Assembly: GCF_033118175.1 (NCBI RefSeq)
Contig: NC_083714.1
Span: forward strand, 2,790,001-2,854,000
DNA: 64,000 bases
Source: Dama dama
Lineage: Eukaryota; Chordata; Mammalia; Artiodactyla; Cervidae
Direction of reading: 5' to 3'
The notes under the pieces are model-generated. The model searched no databases. It saw only the letters and a program-made list of their open reading frames with translations, and was not told the DNA's origin. Each line of letters begins with the position of its first letter. The first letter of the stretch is position 1. Positions 11,671-23,870 of this stretch are shown piece by piece. Position numbers and translations under genes: made by a program.

Positions 11671-13590
11671 ATGAAGCGTTCTGAAAAATAGGAGGAGCAT
11701 GAAACGGTGTTGAAAAACACGAAGAGCCTAAAAAGGAGTGAAATAGATGAAGAGCTTCAAAAGAAGTCAAAAATATAAGGAGCATGAAACGGTCTGAAAA
11801 ATAGGAGGAGCATGAAACGGTGTTGAAAAACATGAAGAGCCTGAAAAGGTGTGAAATATATGAAGAGGTTCAAAAGGTGTCAAAAATAGGAGGAGCATGA
11901 AACAGTTTGAAAAATAGGAAGAGCATGAAGTGGTGTTGAAAAACATGAAGAGCCTGAAAAGGTGTGAAATATATGAAGAGCTTCAAAAGTTTTCAAAAGT
12001 ATGAGGAGCATGATACGGTCTGAAAAATAGGAGGAGCATGAAGCGGTGTTGAAAAGTGAAGAGCCTGAAAAGGTGTGAAAAACATGAAGTGCTTCAAAAG
12101 TTGTCAAAAATATGAGGAACATGAAACGGTCTGAAAAATAGGAGAAGCAAGAATCGGTGTTGAAAAAAAGACGAGCCTGAAAAGTTGTGAAATATATGAA
12201 GAACTTCAAAACGTGTCAAATATATGAGGAGCATGAAACGGTCTGAAAAAGAGGAGCCGCATGAAGCGGTGTTAAAAAACATAAACAGCCTGAAAAGGTG
12301 TGAAATATATGAAGAGCTTCAAAAGGTGTCAAAAATATGAGGAGCATAAAACGCTCTGAATATTAGGGGGAGCATGAAACGGTCTTCAAAAACATGAAGA
12401 GCCTGAAAAGGTGTTAAAAATATGAAGAGCTTCAAAACTTGTCAATAATATAACGAGAATGAAACGGTCTGAAAAATAGGAGGAGCATGACAAGGTCTAA
12501 AAAAAACGAGGAGCATGAAAAGGTCTGAAAAATACGAGGAGCATGAAAAGGTCTGGAAAACAGGAGGAGTATAAAAAGGTGTGAAAAATATGAAGAGCAT
12601 GAAAAGTTCTCAAAAATATGAGGAGCCTGAAAAGGTGTGAAAAATACGAGGAGCCTGAAAAGGTGTGAAAAATATAAGAAGCATGAAAAGGTGTGAAAAA
12701 TACGATGAGTATGAAAAGGTGTGAAAAATATAAGGAGCATGAAGAGGTGTGAAAAATAGGAGGAGCATGAAAAGGTGTGAAAAATATAAGGAGCATAAAA
12801 AGGTCTGGAAAACACGAGGAGCATGAAGTTGTGAAAAATACAAAGAGCATGAAAAGGTTTGAAAAATACAAAGTGCATGAAAAGGTGTGAAAAATATGAG
12901 GAGCATGAAACGGTGTGAAAAATGTGAAAGCATGAAATGCTGTGAAAAATACAAAGAGCATGAAAAGGTCTGAAAAATACGAGGAGCATGAAAAGGTGTC
13001 AAAAATACGAGGAGCAGGAAAAGGTCTGAAAAATACGAGGAGCATGAAAAGGTCTGGAAAACAGGAGGAGCATAAAAAGATGTGAAAAATACGAAGAGCA
13101 TGAAAAGGTCTCAAAAATATAAGGAGCCTGAAAAGGTGTGAAAAATATAAGGAGCATGAAAAGGTGTGAAAAATATAAGGAGCATGAAAAGGTGTGAAAA
13201 ATATGAGGAGCATGAAAAGATGTGAAAAAAAAGAGGAGCATGAAAAGCTGTGAAAAACACGAGGAGCATGAATAGGTGTGAAAAACATGAAGAGCAGGAA
13301 ACAGTGTGAAAAATACAGGAGCATGAAAAAGTTTGAAAAATACGAGGAGCATGGAAAGGTGTGAAAAATTTGAGGAGCATGAAACGGTCTGAAAAATATG
13401 AAGAGCATGAAATGGTGTGAAAAACACGAGCAGCATGAAAAGTTGTGGAAAACACAAAGTGCATGTAAATGTGTGAAAAATTTGAAGAGCATGAAAAGGT
13501 TTGCAAAATACGAAGAGCATGTAAAGGTGTGAAATATACGAGGAGCATTAAAGGTGTGAAAAATACGAGGAGCATGAAAAGGTGTGAAAA

Positions 13591-13870
13591 ATAGTAGGAG
13601 CATGAAAAGGTCTGAAAAATACGAGGACCATGAAAAGTTGTGAAAAATACGTAGAGCATTAAAAGGTGTGAGAAAAACAAGGAGCATGAAAAGCTCTGTA
13701 AAATACGAGGAGCATGAAAAGGTGTGAAAAATAGTAGGAGCATGAAAAGGTCTGAAAAATACGAGGACCATGAAAAGTTGTGAAAAATACGTAGAGCATT
13801 AAAAGGTGTGAGAAAAACAAGGAGCATGAAAAGCTCTGTAAAATACGAGGAGCATGAAAAGGTGTGAAAA
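13591..13870 (+). repeat. Tandem duplication of 140 bp (five units)
   Basis: ATAGTAGGAGCATG begins at 13,591 and again at 13,731. The next five units, including GTAGAGCATTAAAAGG, GAGAAAAACAAGGAGC and GCTCTGTAAAATACGAGG, repeat identically by eye. The step is exactly 5 x 28 bp, which supports the 28-bp period. Confidence 0.85.
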
Positions 13871-14739
13871 ATACGAGGAGCATATAAATGTCTGAAAAAT
13901 ATGAGGAGCATGAAACGGTCTAAATAATGTGAGGAGCATGAAACGGTGTGAAAATATAAAGAGCATGAAATGGTGTGAAAAACATGAAGACCTTTAAAAC
14001 ATGTCAGAAATATGAGGACCATGAAAAGATGTGAAAAATATGAGGAGCATGAAAAGGTATGAAAAATAGGAGGAGCATGAAAATGTATCAAAAATATGAA
14101 GAGCATGAAAAGTTGTGAAATATATGAGGAGCATGAAAAGGTGTGAAAAATACATGGAGCATGAAAAGGTGTGAAAAATACGAGGAGCACGAAAAGGTTT
14201 GAAAGTATGAGGACTATGAAAAGGTCTGAAAAATGAGTTGATCATGAAAAGGTCTATAAAATATGAGGAGCATATAAAGGTCAGAAAAATACGAGGAGCA
14301 TGAAAAGGTGTGAAAAATACGAGGAGCATGAAAAGGTGTGAAATATATGAGGAGCATGAAAAAGTGTGAAAAACACGAATAGCATGAAAATGTGTGAAAA
14401 ACACGAAGAGCATGAAAATGTATAAAAATTCGAAGAGCATGAAAAGGTTTGAAAAACACAAAGAGCATGAAAAGGTGGGAACAATACGAGGAGCATGAAA
14501 AGGTCTGTAAAATACGAGGAGCATGAAAAGATGTGAAAAATCCAAGGAGCACGAAAAGGTCTGAAATATACGAGGACCATGAAAAGTTCTAAAAAATACG
14601 AGTAGCATGACAAGGTGTGAAAAATATGAGAAGCATGAAAAGGTCTGAAAAATATGAGGAGCATGAAAAGGTGTGAAAAATACGAAGACCATGAAGAGGT
14701 GTGAAAAATACAAGGAGCATGAAAAGGTGTGAAAAATAC

Positions 14740-16760
14740 GAGGAGAAAGAAAATGTGCGAAAAATACGAAGAGCATGAAAAGCTGTGAAAAAAACAGGAG
14801 CATGAAAAGGTCTGTAAAATACGACGAGCATGAAAAGGTGTGAAAAATACGATGAGAAAGAAAATGTGCGAAAAATACGAGGAGCAAGAAAAGGTGTGAA
14901 AAATAATAGGAGCATGAAAAGGTGTGAAAAACACGAGGAGCATGAAAAGGTGTGAAAAATACGAGGAGCATATAAAGGTCTGAAAAATATGAGGAGCAAG
15001 AAAAGGTCTAAAAAATTTGAGGAGCATGAAACGGTGTGAAAATATGAAGATCATGAAACGGTGTGAAAAATATGAAGACCTTTTAAACGTGTCAAAAATA
15101 TGAGGAGCATGAAAAGATGTGAAAAATATGAGGAGCATTAAAATATGTCAATAATATGAAGACCATGAAAAGTTGTGAAATATATGAGGAGCATGAAAAG
15201 GTGTGAAAAATACGAGTACGAAAAGGTCTGCAAATACGAGAAGCACGAAGAGGTCTGAAAAATATGAGGAGCATGAAAAGGTGTGAAAACTACGAAGAGC
15301 ATGAAAAGGTGTGAAAAATACGAGGTGCATGAAAACGTGTGAAAAATACTAGGAGCATGAAAATGAAAAATACGAGAAGCATGAAATGATCTGAAAAATA
15401 TGAGAATATGAAAAGGTGTGAAAAATATGAGGAGCATGAAAAGGTGTGAAAAATACGATGAGAAAGAAAATCTGCTAAAAATACAAGGAGCATGAAAAGG
15501 TGGGAAAAATAGTAGGAGCATGAAAAGGTCTGAAAAATACGAGGAACATGAAACGGTGTGAAAATATAAAGAGCATGAAACGGTGTGAAAAATATGAAGA
15601 CCTTTAAAAGGTGTCAAAAATATGAGGAGCATGAAAAGATGTGAAAAATATGAGGAGCATGAAATGGTATGAAAAATATGAGGAGCATGAAATATGTAAA
15701 AAATATGAAGAGCATGAAAAGTTGTGAAAAATATGAAGAGCATGAAATGGTTTTAAAAGTATGAAGAGCTTGAAAAGGTGTGAAAAATACAAAGAGCATG
15801 ACTGGTGTGAAATATACGAAGACAATGAAAAGGTGTGAAAAATTATGAAGAGCATGAAAAGTTGTGAAAAATACAAAGAGCATGAAAAGGTTTGAAAAAT
15901 ACAAAGTGCATGAAAACATGTGAAAAATACGAGGAGCATGAAACGGTGTGAAATATGTGAAAGCATGAAATGCTGTGAAAAATATGAAGAGCATGAAAAG
16001 GTCTGAAAAATACAAGGAGCATTAATAGGTGTGAAAAATATGAGGAGCATGAAAAGGTGTGAACAATACTAGGAGCATGAAAATCTCTGAAAAAAACGAG
16101 GAGCATGAAAAGGTATGAAAAATACGAGGAGCATGAAAAGGTGTGAAAAATACGATGAGAAAGAAAATGTGCGAAAAATACGAAGAGCATGAAAAGGTGT
16201 GAAAAATACGAGGAGCATGAAAATGTGTGAAAAAAACAGGAGCATGAAAAGGTCTGGAAAATATACGAGGAGCATGAAAAGGTGTGAAAAACACGAGGAG
16301 CATGAAAAGGTGTGAAAAATACGAGGAGCATATAAAGGTCTGAAAAATATGAGGAGCATGAAAAAGTCTAAAAAATTTGATGAGCATGAAATGGTGTGAA
16401 AATATGAAGATCATGAAACGGTGTGAAAAATATGAAGACCTTTTAAACGTGTCAAAAATATGAGGAGCATGAAAAGATGTGAAAAATATGAGGAGCATTA
16501 AAATATGTCAATAATATGAAGAGCATGAAAAGTTGTGAAATATATGATGAGCATGAAAAGGTGTGAAAAATATGAGGAGTACGAAAAGGTCTGCAAATAT
16601 GAGGAGCACGAAAAGGTCTGAAAAATATGAGGAGCATGAAAAGGTGTGAAAACTACGAAGAGCATGAAAAGGTGTGAAAAATACGAGGTGCATGAAAACG
16701 TGTGAAAAATACTAGGAGCATGAAAATGTCTGAAAAATACGAGAAGCATGAAAAGATCTT
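14740..16760 (+). repeat. Segmental duplication within subfamily B, 1,360-bp step
   Basis: TTTTAAACGTGTCAAAAATA occurs at 15,081 and 16,441. The flanking units match in order: AAAAAATTTGA, GATCATGAAACGG, the GCATTAAAATATGTCAATAA unit and the short unit around the CTGCAAATA variant. Similarity appears to run from ~14.74 to ~15.46 kb against ~16.11 to ~16.76 kb. Confidence 0.7.
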
Positions 16761-17640
16761 AAAAATATGAGAAGCATGAAAAGGTGTGAAAAATATGAGG
16801 AGCATGAAACGGTGTGAAAATATGAAGAGCATGAAACGGTGTTAAAAATATGAAGAGCATGAAACGGTGTGAAAAACACGAGCAGCAAGAAAATATGTGG
16901 AAAACACGAAGTGCATGAAAATGTGTGAAAAATTCGAAGAGCAAGAAAAGGTTTGAAAAATACGAACAGCATGTAAAGGTGTGAAAAATACGAGGAGCAT
17001 TAAAGGTGTGAAAAATACGAGGAGCCTGAAAAGGTGTGAAAAATACGATGAGAAAGAAAATGTGCTAAAAATACAAGGAGCATGAACAGGTGGGAAAAAT
17101 AGTAGGAGCATGAAAAGGTCTGAAAAATACGAGGAACATGAAACGGTGTGAAAATATAAAGAGCATGAAACGGTGTGAAAAATATGAAGACTTCAAAAGG
17201 TGTCAAAAATATGAGGAGCATGAAAAGATGTGAAAAATATGAGGAGCATGAAATGGTATAAAAAATATGAGAAGCATGAAATATGTAAAAAATATGAAGA
17301 GCATGAAAAGTTGTGAAAAATATGAAGAGCATGAAATGGTTTTAAAAGTATGAAGAGCTTGAAAAGGTGTGAAAAATACAAAGAGCATGACTGGTGTGAA
17401 ATATACGAAGACAATGAAAAGGTGTGAAAAATTATGAAAAGCATGAAAAGTTGTGAAAAATACAAAGAGCATGAAAAGGTTTGAAAAATACAAAGTGCAT
17501 GACAAGGTGTGAAAAATACGAGGAGCATGAAGCGGTGTTAAAATGCGAAAGCATGAAATGCTGTGAAAAATATGAAGAGCACGAAAAGGTCTGAAAAATA
17601 CAAGGAGCATGAATAGGTGTGAAAAATACGAGGAATATGA
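15541..17640 (+). repeat. Segmental duplication within subfamily B, ~1,590-bp step
   Basis: GAGGAACATGAAACGG occurs at 15,541 and 17,131. About 500 bp downstream of each copy shares the same ordered oddities: the AAATATGTAAAAAATATG unit, the GGTTTTAAAAGTATGAAGAGC unit, the short GCATGACTGGTGTG unit and the GACAATGAAAAGG unit. Copy 1 is roughly 15,541-16,050 and copy 2 roughly 17,131-17,640. The block between them contains one copy of the 1,360-bp-step duplication, so exchanges are nested. Confidence 0.75.
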
Positions 17641-20600
17641 AAAGGTGTGAAAAAAACGAGGAGCATGAAAAGGTGTGAACAATACTAGGAGCATGAAAAT
17701 GTCTGAAAAATATGAGGAGCATGAAAAGGTTTGAAAAATACGAGGAGCATGAAAAGGTGTGAAAAATATGAGGAGTATGAAACGGTGTGATTAATATGAG
17801 GAACATGAAAAGGTTTCAAAAATATGAGGAGCATGAAAAGGTGTGAAAAATACGAGGAGCATGAAAAGGTCTGAAAAATACAAGGAGCATGAATGGGTGT
17901 GAAAAATACGAGGAGCATGAAAAGGTGTGAAAAATATGAGGAGCATGAAACGGTGTGAAAATATGAAGAGCATGAAATGATGTTAAAAATATGAAGAGCA
18001 TGAAATGGTGTGAAAAACACGAGCAGCATGAAAAAATGTGGAAAACACGAAGTGCATGAAAATGTGTGAAAAATTCGAAGAGCATGAAAAGGATTGAAAA
18101 TACGAAGAGCATATAAAGGTGTGAAAAATACGAGGAGCATTAAAGGTGTCACAAATACGAGGAGCATGAAAAGGTGTGAAAAATACGATGAGAAAGAAAA
18201 TGTGCGAAAAATATGAGGAGCATGAAAAGGTGGGAAAACTAGTAGGAGCATGAAAAGGTCTGAAAAATACGAGGAGCATGAAACCGTGTGAAAATATCAA
18301 GAGCATGAAACGGTAGAAAAATATGATGACCTTTAAAAGATGTCAAAAATATGAGGAGCATGAAAAGATGTGAAAAATATGAGTAGCATGAAATGGTATG
18401 AAAAATATGAGGAGCATGAAATATGTAAAAAATATGAAGAGCATAAAAAGTTGTGAAATATATGAGGAGCATGAAAAGGTGTGAAACATACGAGGAGCAT
18501 GAAAAGGCCTGAAAATAGGAGGAGCCCGAAAAGGTCTGAAAAATACAAGGAGCGTGAAAAGGTCTGAAAAATACCAGGAGCATGAAAAGTTCTGAAAAAT
18601 ATGAGGAGCATGAAAAGGTGTCAAAAATACGAGGAACATGAAAAGGTCTGAAAAATACGAGGAGCATGAAAAGCTCTGCAAAACACGAGGAGCATGAAAA
18701 GATGTTAAAAACACAAGGAGCATGAATAGGTGTGAAAAACACGAAGAGCATGAAAATGTGTGAAAAATACGAGGAGCATGAAAAGGTCTGAAAAATACGA
18801 GGAGCATGAAAAGGTCTGAAAAATACGAGGAGCATGAAAAGGTCTGAAAAATACGAGGAGCATGAAAAGTTCTGAAAAACACGAGGAGCATGAAAAGGTC
18901 TAAAAATTACTTGGAGCATGAAAAGGTGTGAACAATATGAAGAGCACGAAAAGGTGTGAAAAATACAAAGGGCTTGAAATGGTGTGAAAACACGAAGAAC
19001 GTGAAACGGTGGGCAAAATACGAGGAGCATGAAAAGGTCTGAAAAATATGAAGAGCATGAAACGGTGTGAAAATATGAAGAGCATGAAACGGTGTGAAAA
19101 TTATGAAGAGCATGGAAAGGTGTGATAAATAGGAGGAGCATGAAACGGTCTGAAAAATAGGAAGAGCATGAAATGGTGTGAAAAACACGAGCAGCATGAA
19201 AAGTTGTGGATAAAACGAAGTGCATGAATGTGTGAAAAATTCGAAGAGCATGAAAAGGTGTGAAAAATGCGAGGAGCACAAAAAGGTCTGAAATATACAA
19301 GGACCATGAAAAGGTGTGAAAAATACTAAGAGCACGAAAAGGTTTGAAAAATATGAGGACCATGAAAGAGTGTAAAAAACACGAAGAGCATGAAACTGTG
19401 TGAAAAACACGAAGAGCAAGAAAATGTGTGAAAAACACGAAGAGCATGAAATTGTATGAAAAATTCAAAGAGCATGAAAAGGGTTGAAAAATACGAAGAG
19501 CATGAAAAGGTGTGAAAAATACGAGGAGCATGAAAAGGTGTGAAAAACACGAGGAGCATGAATAGGTGTGAAAAACACGAAGAGCATGAACATGGGTGAA
19601 AAAAACGAGGAGCATGAAAAGGTGTGAAAAATCCGAGGAGCATGAAAAGGTCTGGAAAACATGAGGAGCATGGAAAGGTTTGAAAAATATGAGGAGCATG
19701 AAAAGGTGTGAAAAACACGAGGAGCATGAATAGGTGTGAAAAACACAAAGAGCATGAAAATGTGTGGAAAAATACAAGGAGCATGAAAAGGTGTGAAAAA
19801 TCCGAGGAGTACGAAGAGTCTGAAATATACGAGGACCATGAAAAGGTCTGAAAAATACTAGGAGCATGAAAAGATCTGAAAAATTCTAGGAGAATGAACA
19901 GGTGTGAAAAATATGAGGAGCATGAAAAGGTCTGAAAAATATGAGGACCATGAAAAGGTGTCAAAAATACGAGGAGCATGAAAAGGTCTGAAAAATACGA
20001 GGAGCATGAAAAGGTCTGGAAAACAGGAGGAGCATTAAAAAGTGTGAAAAATACGAAGAGCATGAAAAGGTCTCAAAAATATGAGGAGCCTGAAAAGGTG
20101 TGAAAAAATGAAGAGCATGAAACGGTGTGAAAATTATGAAGAGCATAGAAAGGTGTGATAAATATGAGGAGCAAGAAACGGTCTGAAAAATATGAAGAGC
20201 ATGAAATGGTGTGAAAAACACTAGCAGGATGAAAAGTTGTGGATAAAACGAAGTGCATGAAAATGTGTGAAAAATTCGAAGAGGATGAAAAGGTGTGAAA
20301 AATCCGAGGAGCACGAAAAGGTCTGAAATATACGAGGACCATGAAAAGCTGTGAAAACTATGATGAGCATGAAAAGGTTTGAAAAATATGAGGACCATGA
20401 AAAAGTGTAAAAAATACGAAGAGCATGAAAATGTGTGAAAAACACGAAGACCATGAAAATGTATGAAAAATTCAAAAAGCATGAAAAGGTTTGAAAAATA
20501 TGAAGAGCATGAAAAGGTGGGAAAAATACGAAGAGCATGAAAAGGTGTGAAAAATATGAAAAGCATGAAACTGTGTGAAAAATATGAAAAGCATGAAAAC

Positions 20601-21120
20601 GTGTGAAAAATATGAAGAGCATGAAAAGGTGTGAAAAATATGAAGAGCATGAAACTGTGTGAAAAATATGAAGAGCATGAAACGGTGGGAAAAATATGAA
20701 AAGCATGAAAACGTGTGAAAAATATGAAGAGCATGAAAAGGTGTGAAAAATCTGAAGAGCATGAAACGGTGTGAAAAATACGAAGAGCAAGAAAAGGTGT
20801 GAAATATATGAAGAGCATGAAAAGGTGTGAAAAATTACGAAAAGCATGAAAAGGTGTGAAAAATTACCAAGAGCATGAAAATGTCTGAAAAATACAAAGA
20901 GCATGAAAATGTGTGAAAAATACAAAGAGCATGAAAAGGTGTGAAAATATGAGGAGCATGAAAAGGTCTGAAAATATGAGGAGCATAGAACGGAGTGAAA
21001 AATATGAAGAGCAAGAAAAGGTGTGAAAATTATGAAGAGCATGAAACTGTATGAAAAATATGAAAAGCATGAAAAAGTGTGAAAAATATGAAGAGCATGA
21101 AAAGGTGTGAAAATATGAAG

Positions 21121-22180
21121 AGCATGAAACTGTGTGAAAAATATGAAGAACATGAAACGGTGTGAAAAAAACGAAGAGCATGAAAAGGTGTGAAATATAC
21201 AAAGATCATGAAAAGGTGTGAAAATTACGAAGAGCATGAAATGGTTTGAAAAATATGAAGAGCATGAAACGGGGTGAAAATATGAGGATCATAAAATGGT
21301 CTGAAAATATGAGGAGCATAGAACGGAGTGAAAAATATGAAGAGCATGAAAAGGTGTGAAAATTATGAAGAGCATGAAACTGTGTGAAAAATATGAAAAG
21401 CATGAAACTGTGTGAAAAATATGAAAAGCATGAAAACGTGTGAAAAATATGAAGAGCATGAAAAGGTGTGAAAAATAGGAGGAGCATGAAACGGTGTAAA
21501 AATATGAAGAGCATGAAACGTGTGAAAAATATGAGGAGCATGAAATGGTGTAAAAATGAAGACCATGAAAAGGTGTGAAAATATGAAGAGCATGAAACTG
21601 TGTGAAAAATATGAAGAACATGAAACAGTGTGAAAAAAACGAAGAGCATGAAAAGGTGTGAAATATACAAAGATCATGAAAAGGTGTGAAAAATACGAAG
21701 AGCATGAAATGGTTTGAAAAATATGAAGAGCATGAAACGGGGTGAAAATATGAGGATCATAAAATGGTCTGAAAATATGAGGAGCATAGAACGGAGTGAA
21801 AAATATGAAGAGCATGAAAAGGTGTGAAAATTATGAAGAGCATGAAACTGTGTGAAAAATATGAAAAGCATGAAAAAGTGTGAAAAATATGAAGAGCATG
21901 AAAAGGTGTGAATAATATGAAGAGCATGAAACTGTGTGAGAAATATGAGAAACATGAAAAGGTGTGAAATATACGAAGAGCATTTACAGGTGTGAAAAAT
22001 TACAAAAAGCATGAAAAGGTGTGAAAAATTACCAAGAGCTTGAAAATGTCTGAAAAATACAAAAAACATGAAAATGTGTGAAAAATAGGAGGAGCATGAA
22101 ACGGTGTAAAAATATGAAGAGCATGAAACGTGTGAAAAATATGAGGAGCATGAGACGGTGTAAAAATGAAGACCATGAAA
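21121..22180 (+). repeat. Nested duplications, 468-bp and 610-bp steps
   Basis: The unit AAATATACAAAGATCATG at 21,193 recurs at 21,661, with ~230 bp of shared neighbours including the GGGGTGAAAATATGAGGATC and GCATAGAACGGAGTG units. Separately, the short unit GTAAAAATGAAGACCATG near 21,550 recurs near 22,160 with its two upstream units. Both are tandem segmental copies within the TATGAAGAGC-rich part of the array. Confidence 0.75.
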
Positions 22181-23730
22181 AGGTGTGAAAAATATGAAGA
22201 GCATGAAACGGTGTGAAAAATATGAAGAGCATGAAAAGATGTGAAAAATATGAAGAGCATGAAACGGTTTGAAAAGTATGAAGAGCTTGAAAAAGTGTGA
22301 AAAATACGAAGAGCATGACTGGTGTGAAATATATGAAGACCATGAAAAGGTGTGCAAAATTATGAAAAGAATGAAAAGTTGTGAAAAATACAAAGAGCAT
22401 GAAAAGGTTTGAAAAATACGAAGTGCATGAAAAGGTGTGAAAAATATGCAGAGCATGAAACGGTGTGAAAAATGCGAAAGCATGAAATGTTTTGAAAAAT
22501 ATGAAGAGCATGAAAAGGTCTGAAAAATACAAGGAGCATGAAAAGGTGTGAAAAATACAAGGAGCATGAAAAGCTCTGTAAAATACTAGAAGCATGAAAA
22601 GGTGTGAAAAATACGAGGAGCATATAAAGGTCTGAAAAATATGAGGAGCATGAAAAGGTCTAAAAAACGTGAGGAGCATGAAACGGTGTGAAAATATGAA
22701 GACGTTTAAAACGTGTCAAAAACATGAGGACCATGAAAAGATGTGAAAAATATGAGGAGCATGAAATGCTATGAGAAAAATGAGGAGCATGAAAATATGT
22801 AAAAAATATGAAGAGCATGAAAAGTTGTGAAATATGAGGAGCATGAAAAGGTGTGAAAAATACGAGGAGCATGAAAAGGTGTGAAAAATACGAGGAGCAT
22901 GAAAAGGTCTGAAAAATACGAGGACCATGAAAGGTATGAAAAATACGGGGAGCATGAATCATTCTGTAAAATACGAGGACCATGAAAGGTATGAAAAATA
23001 TGGGGAGCATGAAAAGGTCTGAAAAATACGAGGAGCATGAAAAGGTCTGAAAAATAAGAGGAGTATGAAACGGTATCAAAAATATGAGGAGCATGAAACG
23101 GTGTGAAAATATAAAGAGCATGAAACGGTGTGAAAAATATGAAGAGCATGAAAGGTGTGAGAAATATGAGGAGCATGAAAAGGTCTGAAAAGTACAAGGA
23201 GCATGAAAAGTTGTGAAAAGTACGAGGAGCATGAAAACGTCTGGAAAATACGAGGAGCATGAAAATATCTGAAAAATATGAGGAGCATGAAACAGTATGG
23301 AAACATGAAGAGCATGAAACGGTGTGAAAAATATGAAGAGCATGAAAAGGTGTGAAAAATATGAGGAGCATGAAACGGCCTGAAAAATATGAAGAGCATT
23401 AAAAGGTGTGAAAAATATGAGGATCATGAAAAGGTATGAAAAATACGATGAGCATGAAAAGTTGTGAAAAATACGAGGAGCATGAAAAGGTGTGAAAAAT
23501 ATGAGAAGCATGAAACAGTCTGAAAAATACAAGGATCATGAAAAGGTGTCAAAAATATGAGAAGCATGAAAAGGTGTGAAATATATGAGGATCATGAAAC
23601 GGTATGAAAAATATGAGGAGCATGAAAAGATGTGAAAAATATGAAGAGCATGAAAAGTTGTGAACAATATGAGGAGCATGAAAAGGTGTGAAAAATACGA
23701 GGAGCATGAAAAGGTCTGAAAAATACGAGG

Positions 23731-23870
23731 GGCCTGAATGTCTGAAAAATATGAGGAGCGTGAAAAGGTCTGAAAAACACGAGGAGCATGAAAATGTCTG
23801 AAAAATACGAGGGGCCTGAATGTCTGAAAAATATGAGGAGCGTGAAAAGGTCTGAAAAACACGAGGAGCA
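23731..23870 (+). repeat. 82-bp tandem duplication containing a shortened unit
   Basis: GGCCTGAATGTCTG occurs at 23,731 and 23,813. Each is a shortened unit followed by the same GGAGCGTGAAAAGG and AACACGAGGAGC units. The step is 82 bp, or 84 minus 2, so a unit with a small deletion was itself duplicated. Confidence 0.75.

Larger units (their letters stand above)
1..12480 (+). repeat. 28-bp purine-rich satellite, subfamily A (113-bp tetramer organisation)
   Basis: This is a head-to-tail array of ~28-bp units, all in one orientation, cut by the left window edge. Each unit has an A5-6 run, a TAGGA/CATGA/TATGA variant, a GAGCATGAA-like core and a GGTGT or GGTCT end. Four unit types alternate: one with AGGAGGAGCATGAA and the longer end GGTGTTG (29 bp), one with CATGAAGAGCCTGAA, one with TATGAAGAGCTTCAA ending GTGTC, and one with TATGAGGAGCATGAA ending GGTCTG. 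Together they make a ~113-bp higher-order unit, seen as a 113-bp exact step at 7,161 to 7,274. The + strand is rich in A and G and poor in C. A CpG recurs in the (A)ACGGT end. I see no transposon, RNA gene or credible coding gene inside. I do not recognise the family by name; confidence is high for a satellite array and low for any family assignment. Confidence 0.95.
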
